Below, piece after piece: positions 1 through 6,265 of a stretch of 7,804 nt of DNA. Source of the DNA: Thiobacillus sp. (GTDB taxonomy: Bacteria > Pseudomonadota > Gammaproteobacteria > Burkholderiales > Thiobacillaceae); assembly GCF_024708915.1 (NCBI RefSeq), contig NZ_JANJXQ010000113.1:1-7804 (forward strand), in the 5' to 3' direction. The notes under the pieces were generated by a model. It was given only the letters and a program-made list of their open reading frames with translations. It searched no databases and had not been told where the DNA came from. The translations under genes were made by a program, and so were the position numbers. Position 1 is the stretch's first letter; each line of letters begins with the position of its first letter.

Positions 1-95
1 GCCACCAGGTGCAAGCACCCGTGCTGCCGTTCGACTTGCATGTGTAAAGCATTCCGCCAGCGTTCAATCTGAGCCAGGATCAAACTCTTCAGTTC
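1..95 (-). rRNA. rrs: 16S ribosomal RNA, 5' end (partial)
   Basis: The reverse complement starts near position 95 and contains the universal 27F primer region (GAGTTTGATCCTGGCTCAG). It continues with ATTGAACGCTGGCGG and ACACATGCAAGTCGAACGG, which are hallmark bases of the first 60 nt of bacterial 16S rRNA. The mature 5' end is placed at about position 95 by alignment with the E. coli start, AAATTGAAGAG; here it reads GAACTGAAGAG. The last visible part is the V1 hairpin (helix 6), with arms around a TTG loop. The GGCGG-AATGCTTTACACATG form is typical of Betaproteobacteria. The gene runs off the left edge, so only about 95 of roughly 1,530 nt are present, and nothing can be said about downstream tRNAs, 23S or 5S. 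Confidence 0.97.
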
Positions 96-321
96 AATCA
101 CTGCTATTACTTCAAATACTTCTGTCGCTCAACTCAAACTCACGCCGTCAATCAATCCAACGACGCTTCATTCAAGTGTGAGCATCTATGCTAGTTGCCG
201 CCCCAGACAAAACCAGGACAGCTACCGCATCAACACCCACACCTATCGGCTGTAAATTGTTAAAGATCAATCGATTAGCAGTGCTTTGCGCTGTTTGCGT
301 GTCGCGCTGCGTTTCGAGAAG
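96..321 (-). other. rRNA operon leader (pre-16S spacer)
   Basis: About 225 nt separate the predicted rRNA transcription start (about 321) from the mature 16S 5' end (about 95). The stretch has no credible coding gene; a short open frame at 188-382 on the plus strand has low-complexity content and lies across the rRNA promoter. The leader holds the boxB/boxA-like elements listed separately. It should also contain the 5' half of the RNase III processing stem that pairs with sequence beyond the 3' end of 16S, which is not in the window. A short dyad, AGCAT-CT-ATGCT, lies at 181-192. The extent depends on the inferred start site. Confidence 0.75.
257..293 (-). promoter_or_regulatory. rRNA antitermination boxB/boxA-like element
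   Basis: On the minus strand, 269-257 reads TGATCTTTAACAA, close to the E. coli rrn boxA TGCTCTTTAACA, which binds NusB/S10 (NusE). Just upstream, 293-279 reads CAGCGC-AAA-GCACTG, a six-pair stem with one C-A mismatch and a three-base loop, in the position of boxB. The boxB-then-boxA order in the leader of a 16S gene is the normal arrangement for Nus-dependent antitermination. The boxA match is strong. The boxB part is a structural inference. Confidence 0.72.
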
Positions 322-327
322 CTGCGC

Positions 328-380
328 ATTCTACAGAGCAAAAATATTCCGTCAACACTTTCGTCAAATTAATTTCAAAT
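328..380 (-). promoter_or_regulatory. rRNA operon P1-type sigma70 promoter with UP-like element
   Basis: On the minus strand a -35 box TTGACG (355-350) and a -10 box TAGAAT (333-328) are separated by 16 bp. The spacer is AT-rich, and a GC-rich discriminator (GCGCAGC) follows toward a start near 321. The short spacer and GC-rich discriminator are what is known of growth-rate- and ppGpp-controlled rRNA promoters. Upstream, about 356-380, the sequence is A/T-rich, consistent with an UP element, and includes a second TTGACG at 367-362. This AT stretch overlaps the tyrS stop codon at 375-377. Confidence 0.85.
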
Positions 381-1565
381 AACCGTGACGCGGGCAAATT
401 TCCGCTTACCGACCTGCGCGACCACCGTCGCCCCTAGCGGCACCGCCACGCCCTTGTCCGCCACGCGTTCTCCATCCAGCCTGACGCCGCCGCCGGCAAT
501 CTGGCGAATGGCATCCGAGGTGCTGGCCACCAGCCCGGCCTGCTTCAACAACTGCGGCACCGGCAAGCTTCCTTCCACGGCAGGCAGGCTGATTTCCGGC
601 ATATCGTCCGGCAGCGCGCCTTTCTGGAAGCGCGCTTCAAATTCCGCCAACGCTCCGGACGCCGCCGCCGAGCCGTGAAAGCGCGCAACGATCTCCTGCG
701 CAAACCGCACTTTAATGTCGCGCGGATTGGCGCCGTCGGCGACCTGCCGCTTCCAGTCCGCGATAGTGGCCAGCGATTCGAACGACAGCAAGCGGATGTA
801 GCGCCACATCAATTCGTCGGACACCGACATCAGTTTGCCGAAAATCTCCTGCGGCGGCTCATCGATGCCGATGTAGTTGCCCAGCGACTTCGACATCTTG
901 TTGACGCCATCCAGTCCTTCCAGCAGCGGCATGGTCAAAATGCACTGCGCCGGCTGCCCATGATGTTTTTGCAGTTCGCGTCCCATCAGCAGGTTGAATT
1001 TCTGGTCGGTGCCACCCAGCTCGACGTCCGCTTTCAGCTCTACCGAGTCGTAGCCCTGGATCAGCGGGTACAGAAACTCATGGATCGCGATCGGTTGCTG
1101 GCCGGTATAACGCTTATGGAAATCGTCGCGTTCCAGCATCCGCGCCACGGTATGGGTCGCGGCCAGCCGGATCATGCCGGCCGCCCCCAGGTTTTCCATC
1201 CATTCGGAATTGAAGCGCACCTCGGTCAGCGCCGGATCGAGAATCTTGAACACCTGTTCCTGATAGGTCCTGGCGTTTTCGGCCACCGCCTCGCGGGTCA
1301 GCGGCGGCCGCGTGGCGTTTTTGCCGGTGGGGTCGCCGATCATGCCGGTGAAATCCCCCACCAGGAAAATGACCTGATGCCCGAGCACCTGAAACTGGCG
1401 CAATTTATTCAGCAGCACAGTGTGGCCCAAATGAAGGTCGGGCGCAGTCGGGTCGAATCCCGCCTTGATTCGCAGCGGGCGGCCCGTTTTCAGCTTCTCG
1501 ATCAGCTCGGTTTCCACCAGCAGCTCATCGGCTCCACGCTTGATTTCCTGCAAGGCGTCCTGCAT
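375..1565 (-). CDS. tyrS: Tyrosine--tRNA ligase (TyrRS)
   Basis: This cytoplasmic class I aminoacyl-tRNA synthetase charges tRNA-Tyr with tyrosine using ATP. The 396-residue product has a Rossmann catalytic domain with the HIGH-type motif HLGH (residues 45-48, in [10 protein letters not shown]) and the KMSKS loop (223-227, in [11 protein letters not shown]). Between them are the tyrosine and tRNA-acceptor elements ([13 protein letters not shown] around 70-82; GGTDQKFN around 184-191). The C-terminal 60 or so residues form an S4-type RNA-binding domain ([16 protein letters not shown]). I chose the ATG at 1565 because AGAGAGGA lies 5 nt upstream. An in-frame ATG at 1592 would add nine residues (MTRYTERNL) but has no ribosome site and would put the good one inside the gene. 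It is divergent from the M23 peptidase gene and is followed directly by the rRNA promoter, with no terminator in between. Confidence 0.97.
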   Translation of the reverse strand: MQDALQEIKRGADELLVETELIEKLKTGRPLRIKAGFDPTAPDLHLGHTVLLNKLRQFQVLGHQVIFLVGDFTGMIGDPTGKNATRPPLTREAVAENARTYQEQVFKILDPALTEVRFNSEWMENLGAAGMIRLAATHTVARMLERDDFHKRYTGQQPIAIHEFLYPLIQGYDSVELKADVELGGTDQKFNLLMGRELQKHHGQPAQCILTMPLLEGLDGVNKMSKSLGNYIGIDEPPQEIFGKLMSVSDELMWRYIRLLSFESLATIADWKRQVADGANPRDIKVRFAQEIVARFHGSAAASGALAEFEARFQKGALPDDMPEISLPAVEGSLPVPQLLKQAGLVASTSDAIRQIAGGGVRLDGERVADKGVAVPLGATVVAQVGKRKFARVTVI

Positions 1566-1570
1566 CAAAT

Positions 1571-1578
1571 TCCTCTCT
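1571..1578 (-). promoter_or_regulatory. tyrS ribosome binding site
   Basis: The minus strand reads AGAGAGGA followed by ATTTG and the ATG at 1565. This strong Shine-Dalgarno sequence at 5-nt spacing fixes the tyrS start at 1565 rather than at the in-frame ATG at 1592. Confidence 0.85.
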
Positions 1579-1659
1579 GTATAGCGGGTCAAGTTTGTTC
1601 AGGTCTGGCCGTTAACCATCAATACCGCTTCACCCAACGCACACAAGCTGCTGTTTGGA

Positions 1660-1695
1660 TTGACAAAAACCTCCCGGGGCCATTTGTGTTAGACT
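1660..1695 (+). promoter_or_regulatory. Possible promoter for the M23 peptidase-anmK pair
   Basis: A perfect -35 hexamer TTGACA lies at 1660-1665. The best -10 candidate is TAGACT at 1690-1695, preceded by TG at 1687-1688 (an extended -10 form). The gap of 24 bp is longer than the usual 16-18, so either the extended -10 works largely without this -35 or one element is a chance match. No better -10 is present 16-18 bp downstream of the TTGACA. The predicted start near 1702 would give a leader of about 25 nt. Confidence 0.4.
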
Positions 1696-1726
1696 CCCGG
1701 CTCGATTACGGATAGGGAAACGGTTT

Positions 1727-3043
1727 ATGCCGCTCACCAAACTGAGAATCTTAACCGATCGCATGAGCGGAGCGGAACGCCGCTTCAGACTGCGCACTCT
1801 GGTTGCACTCTCCAGCCTGCCGCTTTTCGGTGTTGTTGCCGCTTTCGGCCTCGCACCGGACACCAACACACTCGACATCGTTCCGGCAACCATCACCGAA
1901 GCCATCTCCCTGCCGACGCCGGTCAGCGTCAGCGCGGCCGGCACGTTCGAACGCGAAAGCGTGATCCAGGCCGGCGATACCCTCGCCAGCGCACTGTCGC
2001 GGCTCAAGATCGACGACCTGGAAATCCAGCGTTTGCTGACTGCCGACGCGGTGCGCCAGATGGCCTCCAGCATTCGTGCCGGCAAGCGCATCCAGGTCAC
2101 CACCGCGCAGGATGGACAGTTGTTAAGCATTCAGTTCGAGCGCAGCAATGCCGCTGCCCTGACGGTGCGCCGCCAGGACGGCGGCTACGTCGCCGAAGAA
2201 GCCAGCGAACTACTTGAAACCCGGGTCGTAATGCGTTCCGGCCGCATCCTGACATCGCTGTATGGCGCCACCGATAGCGCAGGCATCCCCGACAAGATCG
2301 CCGACCAGATGGCCGAAACCTTCTCCACCAGTCTGGATTTCCGCGAGGACATGCGCCGTGGCGACACCTTCTCGGTCATCTACACGGTCAATTACCGCAA
2401 CGGCGAACCCATTGCCGCCGGCAAATTGCTGGCAGCCGAATTCGTCAATGCCGGCAAACCCTATCGTGCCGTGCTGTTCCGTGATCCCTTCGGACGCGAA
2501 GACTATTACACCCCCGAGGGCGAGTCGCTGAAAAAGGGCTTCCTGCGCTCACCGCTCGAATTCTCACGCGTCACGTCCAGCTTCAGCAATTCACGCAAAC
2601 ATCCCGTATTCGGCTTTCACCGCGCCCATACCGGCGTCGACTTCGGCGCGCCCACCGGCACCCGGGTCAAGGCCACCGGCGATGCCACCGTCACATTCGC
2701 CGGACGCAAAGGCGGTTATGGCAACCTGGTCATCCTGCGGCATTCCAATGGCTATGAAACCTACTACGCCCACTTGAGCGCGTTCGCTTCGGGCATCCGC
2801 ACCGGCCGCTCGGTCGGCCAGGGCCAGGTCATTGCCTACGTCGGCTCGACCGGCGCCTCCACCGGCCCGCACCTGCACTATGAAGTACGCATCGCCGGAC
2901 GGCCACAGAACCCCATGACCATCAAGCTGCCGGGTTCGCCGCCGCTGGCCGTGGCACAGCGTGCGCGCTTCCTGCAGGAGACGGCCAGCTGGTCCGACAA
3001 GCTGGCCCTGTTGCGCGGCACCAACCTCGCCGCGCTCGATTGA
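1727..3043 (+). CDS. M23-family murein endopeptidase (MepM/YebA-like)
   Basis: This is a predicted zinc endopeptidase that cuts peptide cross-links of peptidoglycan in the periplasm. The 438-residue protein starts with a basic stretch and one hydrophobic segment (about 25-43), probably an uncleaved signal anchor. A LysM/OapA-like segment follows (about 75-125; ESVIQAGDTLASALSRL), then a Csd3-type middle domain (about 150-270). The C-terminal LytM/M23 domain covers about 291-397. Visible metal and active-site residues are H301 and D305 (HTGVD), H349 (YYAHL), and H382/H384 (PHLHYE). All are intact, so an active enzyme rather than an EnvC-like degenerate activator is expected. The order and length match MepM-like proteins. 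TAGGGA at 1713-1718 supports the ATG at 1727. anmK follows 12 nt later, suggesting co-transcription. The exact cross-link cleaved cannot be told from sequence. Confidence 0.93.
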   Translation: MPLTKLRILTDRMSGAERRFRLRTLVALSSLPLFGVVAAFGLAPDTNTLDIVPATITEAISLPTPVSVSAAGTFERESVIQAGDTLASALSRLKIDDLEIQRLLTADAVRQMASSIRAGKRIQVTTAQDGQLLSIQFERSNAAALTVRRQDGGYVAEEASELLETRVVMRSGRILTSLYGATDSAGIPDKIADQMAETFSTSLDFREDMRRGDTFSVIYTVNYRNGEPIAAGKLLAAEFVNAGKPYRAVLFRDPFGREDYYTPEGESLKKGFLRSPLEFSRVTSSFSNSRKHPVFGFHRAHTGVDFGAPTGTRVKATGDATVTFAGRKGGYGNLVILRHSNGYETYYAHLSAFASGIRTGRSVGQGQVIAYVGSTGASTGPHLHYEVRIAGRPQNPMTIKLPGSPPLAVAQRARFLQETASWSDKLALLRGTNLAALD

Positions 3044-3055
3044 GCGGCACCCCCC

Positions 3056-4159
3056 ATGCATGAGACCGAACACTATGTCGGTCTCATGTCCGGTACCAGT
3101 CTCGACGGCGTCGACGCTGTTCTCGCCGGAATAGGCCCCACGGGCCAGCCCCGCCTTCTCCGCAGCCATTATCTGCCCTACGTCGACAGCCTGCGCGCGC
3201 AGTTGCTGGCGCTGCATACGCCGCAGCCCGACGAAATCCATCTCGCCGCCATCGCCGCCAATCAACTTGCGCATCTGTATGCCGATGCCGTCAAGGAGCT
3301 ACTTGACGGCATCGCGCCCGGCACCGTTCGCGCAATCGGCTGCCATGGCCAGACCCTGCGCCATCGCCCTGCAGATGGTTACACGCTGCAGATCGGCAAT
3401 GCCGCCCTGCTGGCCGAACTCACCGGCATCACCGTTGTTGCCGACTTCCGCAGCCGCGACATCGCGGCAGGCGGCCAGGGCGCACCGCTGGTGCCCGCCT
3501 TTCATGCCCGGGCACTGCGGCATCCGGACGTTCACCGCGTCATCGCCAACATCGGCGGCATCGCCAATATTACCGATCTACCGACACATGGCACCGTGCG
3601 CGGCTGGGACACCGGTCCTGGCAACATGCTGCTGGACGCATGGATCAAACGGCACCGTGGCACCCATTACGACCGCGATGGCGCCTGGGCGGCCGGCGGA
3701 CGTGTCGACACCGCTCTGCTGGACTTGCTGGCCCAGCACGCCTACCTGAAACAGCTGCCGCCCAAAAGCGCCGGGCGCGAGCAATTCAATCTGGACTGGC
3801 TGGACGCGACGCTTGCCCGCATGGGTCACGCCATCGACCCGGCCGATGTGCAGACCACTCTGCTCGAATTCACCGCTGCCAGTCTCGCCGATGCGGTGAA
3901 GCGTGAATGCGGCGGCGCGCAGGAACTCTACGTCTGCGGCGGCGGGGCGCACAACGGCGCGTTGATGGGCCGCATTGGCGCCCTGCTCCCGGCGGTCAAG
4001 GTCGGCGCCACCACCGCGCTTGGCATCGATCCGGACTGGGTGGAGGCCCTCGCCTTCGCCTGGCTGGCCCGGCAGACGCTGCACCACGAACCGGGTAATC
4101 TGCCTGGGGTGACCGGCGCCCGGGGCGAACGGATTCTGGGAGCGATTTACCCGGCTTGA
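3056..4159 (+). CDS. anmK: Anhydro-N-acetylmuramic acid kinase
   Basis: AnmK uses ATP and water to open and phosphorylate 1,6-anhydro-MurNAc, giving MurNAc-6-phosphate. This feeds cytoplasmic peptidoglycan recycling. The 367-residue product has the usual family length and is an ASKHA-fold kinase. The family signatures are GLMSGTSLDGVD (9-20), GCHGQTLRH (95-103), FRSRDIAAGGQGAPLVP (131-147), IANIGGIANIT (163-173), WDTGPGN (184-190) and CGGGAHN (294-300). D185 in DTGPGN corresponds to the catalytic base known for the family. The ATG at 3056 puts the GTSLDG loop at the expected distance from the N terminus, but no good Shine-Dalgarno sequence precedes it (GAGCGG, then a run of C). Translation may depend on coupling to the M23 gene ending 12 nt upstream. 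Pairing a murein hydrolase with a recycling kinase makes functional sense. A strong terminator follows at 4224-4259. Confidence 0.97.
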   Translation: MHETEHYVGLMSGTSLDGVDAVLAGIGPTGQPRLLRSHYLPYVDSLRAQLLALHTPQPDEIHLAAIAANQLAHLYADAVKELLDGIAPGTVRAIGCHGQTLRHRPADGYTLQIGNAALLAELTGITVVADFRSRDIAAGGQGAPLVPAFHARALRHPDVHRVIANIGGIANITDLPTHGTVRGWDTGPGNMLLDAWIKRHRGTHYDRDGAWAAGGRVDTALLDLLAQHAYLKQLPPKSAGREQFNLDWLDATLARMGHAIDPADVQTTLLEFTAASLADAVKRECGGAQELYVCGGGAHNGALMGRIGALLPAVKVGATTALGIDPDWVEALAFAWLARQTLHHEPGNLPGVTGARGERILGAIYPA

Positions 4160-4223
4160 ACCCGCAGCCACCGGGCCGGGGGGCTCTCCCGCCTTGCAGG
4201 AACGGCAGTTCGCCACGACACTT

Positions 4224-4259
4224 CCAATAAAAAAGCGGCCGAAGCCGCTTTTTTATTGG
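4224..4259. terminator. Bidirectional rho-independent terminator between anmK and erpA
   Basis: A perfect 16-bp inverted repeat: CCAATAAAAAAGCGGC (4224-4239), loop CGAA (4240-4243), GCCGCTTTTTTATTGG (4244-4259). In either direction it gives a GC-rich GCGGC/GCCGC stem with a stable tetraloop followed by a run of six U. It lies 64 nt past the anmK stop (plus) and 12 nt past the erpA stop (minus), so it serves both convergent genes. Confidence 0.95.
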
Positions 4260-4271
4260 GTGAGGAAGCGC

Positions 4272-4622
4272 TTACGCCGAGAACGACGAGCCGCAGCCGC
4301 AGGTGGTGGTGGCGTTCGGGTTCTTGATCACGAACTGCGCGCCTTCCAGACCTTCCGAGTAATCGATCTCGGCGCCGACCAGATACTGGAAGCTCATCGA
4401 ATCGACCAGCAGGGTGACGCCGTTTTTCACCATCACGGTGTCGTCTGCATTCTGCGCTTCGTCAAAGGTGAAGCCGTACTGGAAGCCGGAGCAGCCGCCA
4501 CCCGAAACAAACACGCGCAGCTTCAGATCGGGATTGCCTTCTTCGTCGATCAGGCTTTTGACTTTGCTGGCCGCGCTATCGGTGAAAACCAGGGGGGATT
4601 CCATTTCGGTTACTGCATTCAT
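4272..4622 (-). CDS. erpA: A-type iron-sulfur cluster insertion protein ErpA
   Basis: ErpA is a small cytoplasmic A-type carrier (HesB/IscA family) that takes Fe-S clusters from the scaffold and delivers them to apo-enzymes; in E. coli these include the isoprenoid enzymes IspG/IspH. The 116-residue product has the three conserved cysteines in the family spacing: C44 (GGGCSGFQY) and C108/C110 ([10 protein letters not shown]). Typical ErpA features include [15 protein letters not shown] near the N terminus and [15 protein letters not shown] before the CGC motif. Length and motifs favour ErpA over IscA, and no isc genes are nearby. The ATG at 4622 is supported by AAGGAG (4635-4630) at 7-nt spacing. 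It has its own promoter (4652-4679) despite lying downstream of argC. Confidence 0.96.
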   Translation of the reverse strand: MNAVTEMESPLVFTDSAASKVKSLIDEEGNPDLKLRVFVSGGGCSGFQYGFTFDEAQNADDTVMVKNGVTLLVDSMSFQYLVGAEIDYSEGLEGAQFVIKNPNATTTCGCGSSFSA

Positions 4623-4646
4623 GGCGATGCTCCTTGAAAATGTGTG

Positions 4647-4667
4647 GGGTGATTATCCGCATCACCC
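4647..4667. promoter_or_regulatory. Candidate operator palindrome over the erpA -10 box
   Basis: GGGTGAT-TATCCGC-ATCACCC is a perfect 7-bp inverted repeat around a 7-nt centre. It covers the erpA -10 hexamer and ends just before the predicted start site, the classic place for a repressor to act. I do not recognise the half-site. It does not match the known E. coli IscR type 1 or type 2 patterns. Function as an operator is an inference from symmetry and position only. Confidence 0.45.
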
Positions 4668-4679
4668 GGCCGTCGTCAA
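4652..4679 (-). promoter_or_regulatory. erpA sigma70 promoter
   Basis: On the minus strand, -35 TTGACG (4679-4674) and -10 GATAAT (4657-4652) are 16 bp apart, each one base from consensus. The predicted start is an A near 4645, giving a leader of about 23 nt that contains the AAGGAG ribosome site. The -10 box lies inside a 21-bp palindrome (4647-4667), listed separately as a candidate operator. Confidence 0.75.
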
Positions 4680-4680
4680 G

Positions 4681-4699
4681 CAAAGACCCTGTCAGGGCC
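4681..4699 (-). terminator. Weak terminator candidate downstream of argC
   Basis: On the minus strand, 22 nt after the argC stop, GGCCCT-GAC-AGGGTC (4699-4685) can form a six-pair stem (one G-U) with a three-base loop. It is followed by TTTG (4684-4681), a poor U tract. It might partly terminate argC transcripts before the erpA promoter, but it is much weaker than the other terminators here. Confidence 0.3.
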
Positions 4700-4720
4700 G
4701 CGGAGTTCCCCGGCAAGCCG

Positions 4721-5749
4721 TCAAGGCAGCATCCCCACATCGGCCAGCGCGGTGTCTTCAGGCAGGCCGAACACAATGTTCATGTTCTGCACCGCCTGTC
4801 CCGCCGCGCCCTTGACCAGATTGTCGATCACCGACAGCACCACCACGGTGTCGCCACCCTGCGGCCGATGCACAGCGATGCGGCACACATTGGCGCCGCG
4901 TACCGAGCGGGTTTCCGGGTGACTGCCGGCGGGCAGCACATCGACGAAAGCCTCGCCCGCGTAGCGCTGCTCGAACAGGCTTTGCAGATCGATGTCGGTG
5001 CTCAGCTTTGCATACAGCGTTGCGTGGATACCGCGGATCAGCGGCAACAGGTGCGGCACGAAAGTGAAGTCCACCGGTTTGCCGGCGAAACGGTCCAGCC
5101 CCTGCTTGATTTCCGGCCAGTGGCGATGGCCGCCGACGGCGTAGGCCTTGAAATTGTCCGCCGCTTCGGCAAACAGGATATGGGTTTCCGGCTTGCGCCC
5201 GGCGCCGGACACGCCCGATTTGGCGTCCGCCACCAGAAAGCCGGTATCCACCGCGCCGGATTCCAGCAAGGGCAGAAAACCCAGTTGTACCGCGGTCGGA
5301 TAGCAGCCCGGGTTGGCGATCAGCCGCGCGCTGCGGATCTGGTCGCGGTTGAGTTCCGGCAGTCCGTACACGGCCTCGGCCACCAGATCGGGGCAGGCGT
5401 GCTCCATCTTGTACCATTGCTCCCACACCGCGATGTCCTTGATGCGGAAGTCGGCCGCCAGGTCGATCACCCTGACGCCGGCGTCGAGCAGCGCGCGCGC
5501 CTGCTGCATCGCCACGCCGTTGGGGGTGGCAAAGAAGACCACATCGCAATTTTCCAGTCCCGCCTCTTCCGGGGTGGAAAATGCCAGCTTTACCCGTCCG
5601 CGCAGGTTGGGAAACATGTCCGCCACCGGCATCCCGGCTTCCTTGCGCGAGGTGATGGCCTTCAGCTCCACCTGTGGATGGCGCGCCAGCAGGCGCAGCA
5701 GTTCGACCCCGGTGTAGCCCGTGCCGCCGACGATACCGACTTTGATCAT
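4721..5749 (-). CDS. argC: N-acetyl-gamma-glutamyl-phosphate reductase
   Basis: ArgC catalyses the third step of arginine biosynthesis, the NADPH-dependent reduction of N-acetyl-glutamyl-5-phosphate to the semialdehyde, in the cytoplasm. The 342-residue product has the N-terminal nucleotide-binding loop [10 protein letters not shown] (5-14). The catalytic cysteine is C149 in [12 protein letters not shown], and the conserved GGHRHWPEI (206-214) carries the histidines H208/H210. Length and motifs fit the long type 1 ArgC found in many proteobacteria. The start is the ATG at 5749, with AAGGA (5763-5759) 9 nt upstream. An ATG at 5779 in the same frame would swallow this site and add ten atypical residues, so I reject it. 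No other arg gene is in the window, so argC stands apart from the rest of its pathway, between rpsI and erpA. No ARG-box-like operator was seen upstream. Confidence 0.96.
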   Translation of the reverse strand: MIKVGIVGGTGYTGVELLRLLARHPQVELKAITSRKEAGMPVADMFPNLRGRVKLAFSTPEEAGLENCDVVFFATPNGVAMQQARALLDAGVRVIDLAADFRIKDIAVWEQWYKMEHACPDLVAEAVYGLPELNRDQIRSARLIANPGCYPTAVQLGFLPLLESGAVDTGFLVADAKSGVSGAGRKPETHILFAEAADNFKAYAVGGHRHWPEIKQGLDRFAGKPVDFTFVPHLLPLIRGIHATLYAKLSTDIDLQSLFEQRYAGEAFVDVLPAGSHPETRSVRGANVCRIAVHRPQGGDTVVVLSVIDNLVKGAAGQAVQNMNIVFGLPEDTALADVGMLP

Positions 5750-5758
5750 GGTGTGATG

Positions 5759-5784
5759 TCCTTGCAAACAATGGCCCAATTGTA
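5759..5784 (-). promoter_or_regulatory. argC -10 candidate and ribosome binding site
   Basis: On the minus strand TACAAT (5784-5779) is a good -10 match, placing an A start near 5772 and a 23-nt leader. The leader includes AAGGA (5763-5759), the Shine-Dalgarno sequence that fixes the argC start at 5749. No good -35 hexamer lies 16-18 bp upstream; that region is occupied by a hairpin (5789-5807). Promoter strength is therefore uncertain, while the ribosome site is clear. Confidence 0.5.
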
Positions 5785-5788
5785 AGAC

Positions 5789-5807
5789 ACGCCCGCTGGC
5801 CGGGCGT
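5789..5807. repeat. Inverted repeat between rpsI terminator and argC -10
   Basis: ACGCCCG-CTGGC-CGGGCGT is a perfect 7-bp inverted repeat with a 5-nt centre. It lies directly after the U tract of the rpsI terminator (minus strand) and just upstream of the argC -10 box. It may be a backup transcript-end hairpin or a DNA-level site near argC. The sequence alone does not decide. Confidence 0.5.
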
Positions 5808-5837
5808 AAAAAAGCCGCCCGAAAACGGACGGCTTTT
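5808..5837 (-). terminator. Rho-independent terminator of the rplM-rpsI operon
   Basis: On the minus strand, 26 nt after the rpsI stop, GCCGTCCG (5833-5826), loop TTTT and CGGGCGGC (5821-5814) form an eight-pair stem with one G-U. A run of six T follows (5813-5808), and AAAA precedes the stem and can extend it. This is a textbook intrinsic terminator and isolates the ribosomal operon from argC. Confidence 0.92.
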
Positions 5838-5863
5838 CTGCGGCAAGCGGCTGACCCTGAAGA

Positions 5864-6256
5864 TCAGCGCTTGGAAAACTGCTTGCGGCGGCGCGCCTTG
5901 TGGAAACCGACCTTCTTGCGCTCGACTTCGCGGGCATCGCGGGTCACGAGGCCAGCAGCCTTCAGCGTGGGCTTCATTTCGGCGTCAAGGTCGATCAGCG
6001 CACGGGTAATGCCGTGGCGCACCGCGCCAGCTTGGCCCGATTCGCCACCGCCCGATACGTTGACCATGATGTCGAAGCGGCTCAGGTTGTCGGTCAGCGC
6101 CAGCGGCTGGCGCACGATCATGCGGCCGGTTTCGCGGGAGAAATACTCGTCCACAGGCTTGTCGTTGACGACGATCTTGCCGCTGCCGGCCTTGATGAAC
6201 ACCCGGGCAACCGACGATTTGCGACGTCCCGTACCGTAATTGTAGTTACCGATCAT
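5864..6256 (-). CDS. rpsI: 30S ribosomal protein S9
   Basis: S9 is a small-subunit protein whose C-terminal tail reaches the P-site tRNA. The 130-residue product matches the family length. It shows the N-terminal [13 protein letters not shown], the central [19 protein letters not shown] and the basic tail RRRKQFSKR ending in the conserved Lys-Arg. The ATG at 6256 has AAGG (6267-6264) 7 nt upstream, which overlaps the rplM stop codon at 6268-6266. The 9-nt gap to rplM and this overlap indicate one transcript with coupled translation. rplM-rpsI is a conserved pair in bacteria. Confidence 0.98.
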   Translation of the reverse strand: MIGNYNYGTGRRKSSVARVFIKAGSGKIVVNDKPVDEYFSRETGRMIVRQPLALTDNLSRFDIMVNVSGGGESGQAGAVRHGITRALIDLDAEMKPTLKAAGLVTRDAREVERKKVGFHKARRRKQFSKR

Positions 6257-6265
6257 GATGCGACC

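Noticed and set aside
181..192. AGCAT-CT-ATGCT dyad in the rRNA leader as a regulatory hairpin
   Set aside because: The two-base centre leaves at most a three-pair stem with a six-base loop, too weak to claim a function.
188..382. Open frame of 64 codons on the plus strand near the rRNA gene
   Set aside because: It lies antisense to the rRNA leader and promoter, has no ribosome site and no recognisable protein features.
1578..1583. TATACA as a tyrS -10 box (minus strand)
   Set aside because: It would put transcription start inside the Shine-Dalgarno sequence, and the -35 region is poor. The tyrS promoter is probably further upstream, but I could not place it with confidence.
675..1715. 346-codon plus-strand frame antisense to tyrS
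   Set aside because: tyrS on the other strand has complete family motifs over the same stretch. The antisense frame is a by-product of GC-rich codon use.
2591..3274. 227-codon minus-strand frame opposite the M23/anmK junction
   Set aside because: It spans the ends of two well-supported genes on the other strand and shows no domain of its own.
4647..4667. IscR binding site at erpA
   Set aside because: The palindrome does not fit the E. coli IscR type 1 or type 2 patterns; keeping it as an unidentified operator candidate is the honest call.
4634..5785. 383-codon plus-strand frame antisense to argC
   Set aside because: Same reason: argC is intact on the minus strand, and the antisense frame has no ribosome site or recognisable domain.
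4758..5846. 362-codon minus-strand frame overlapping argC
   Set aside because: It is the shifted frame of argC, rich in Arg/Gly as expected for out-of-frame GC-rich DNA, whereas the argC frame carries all family motifs.
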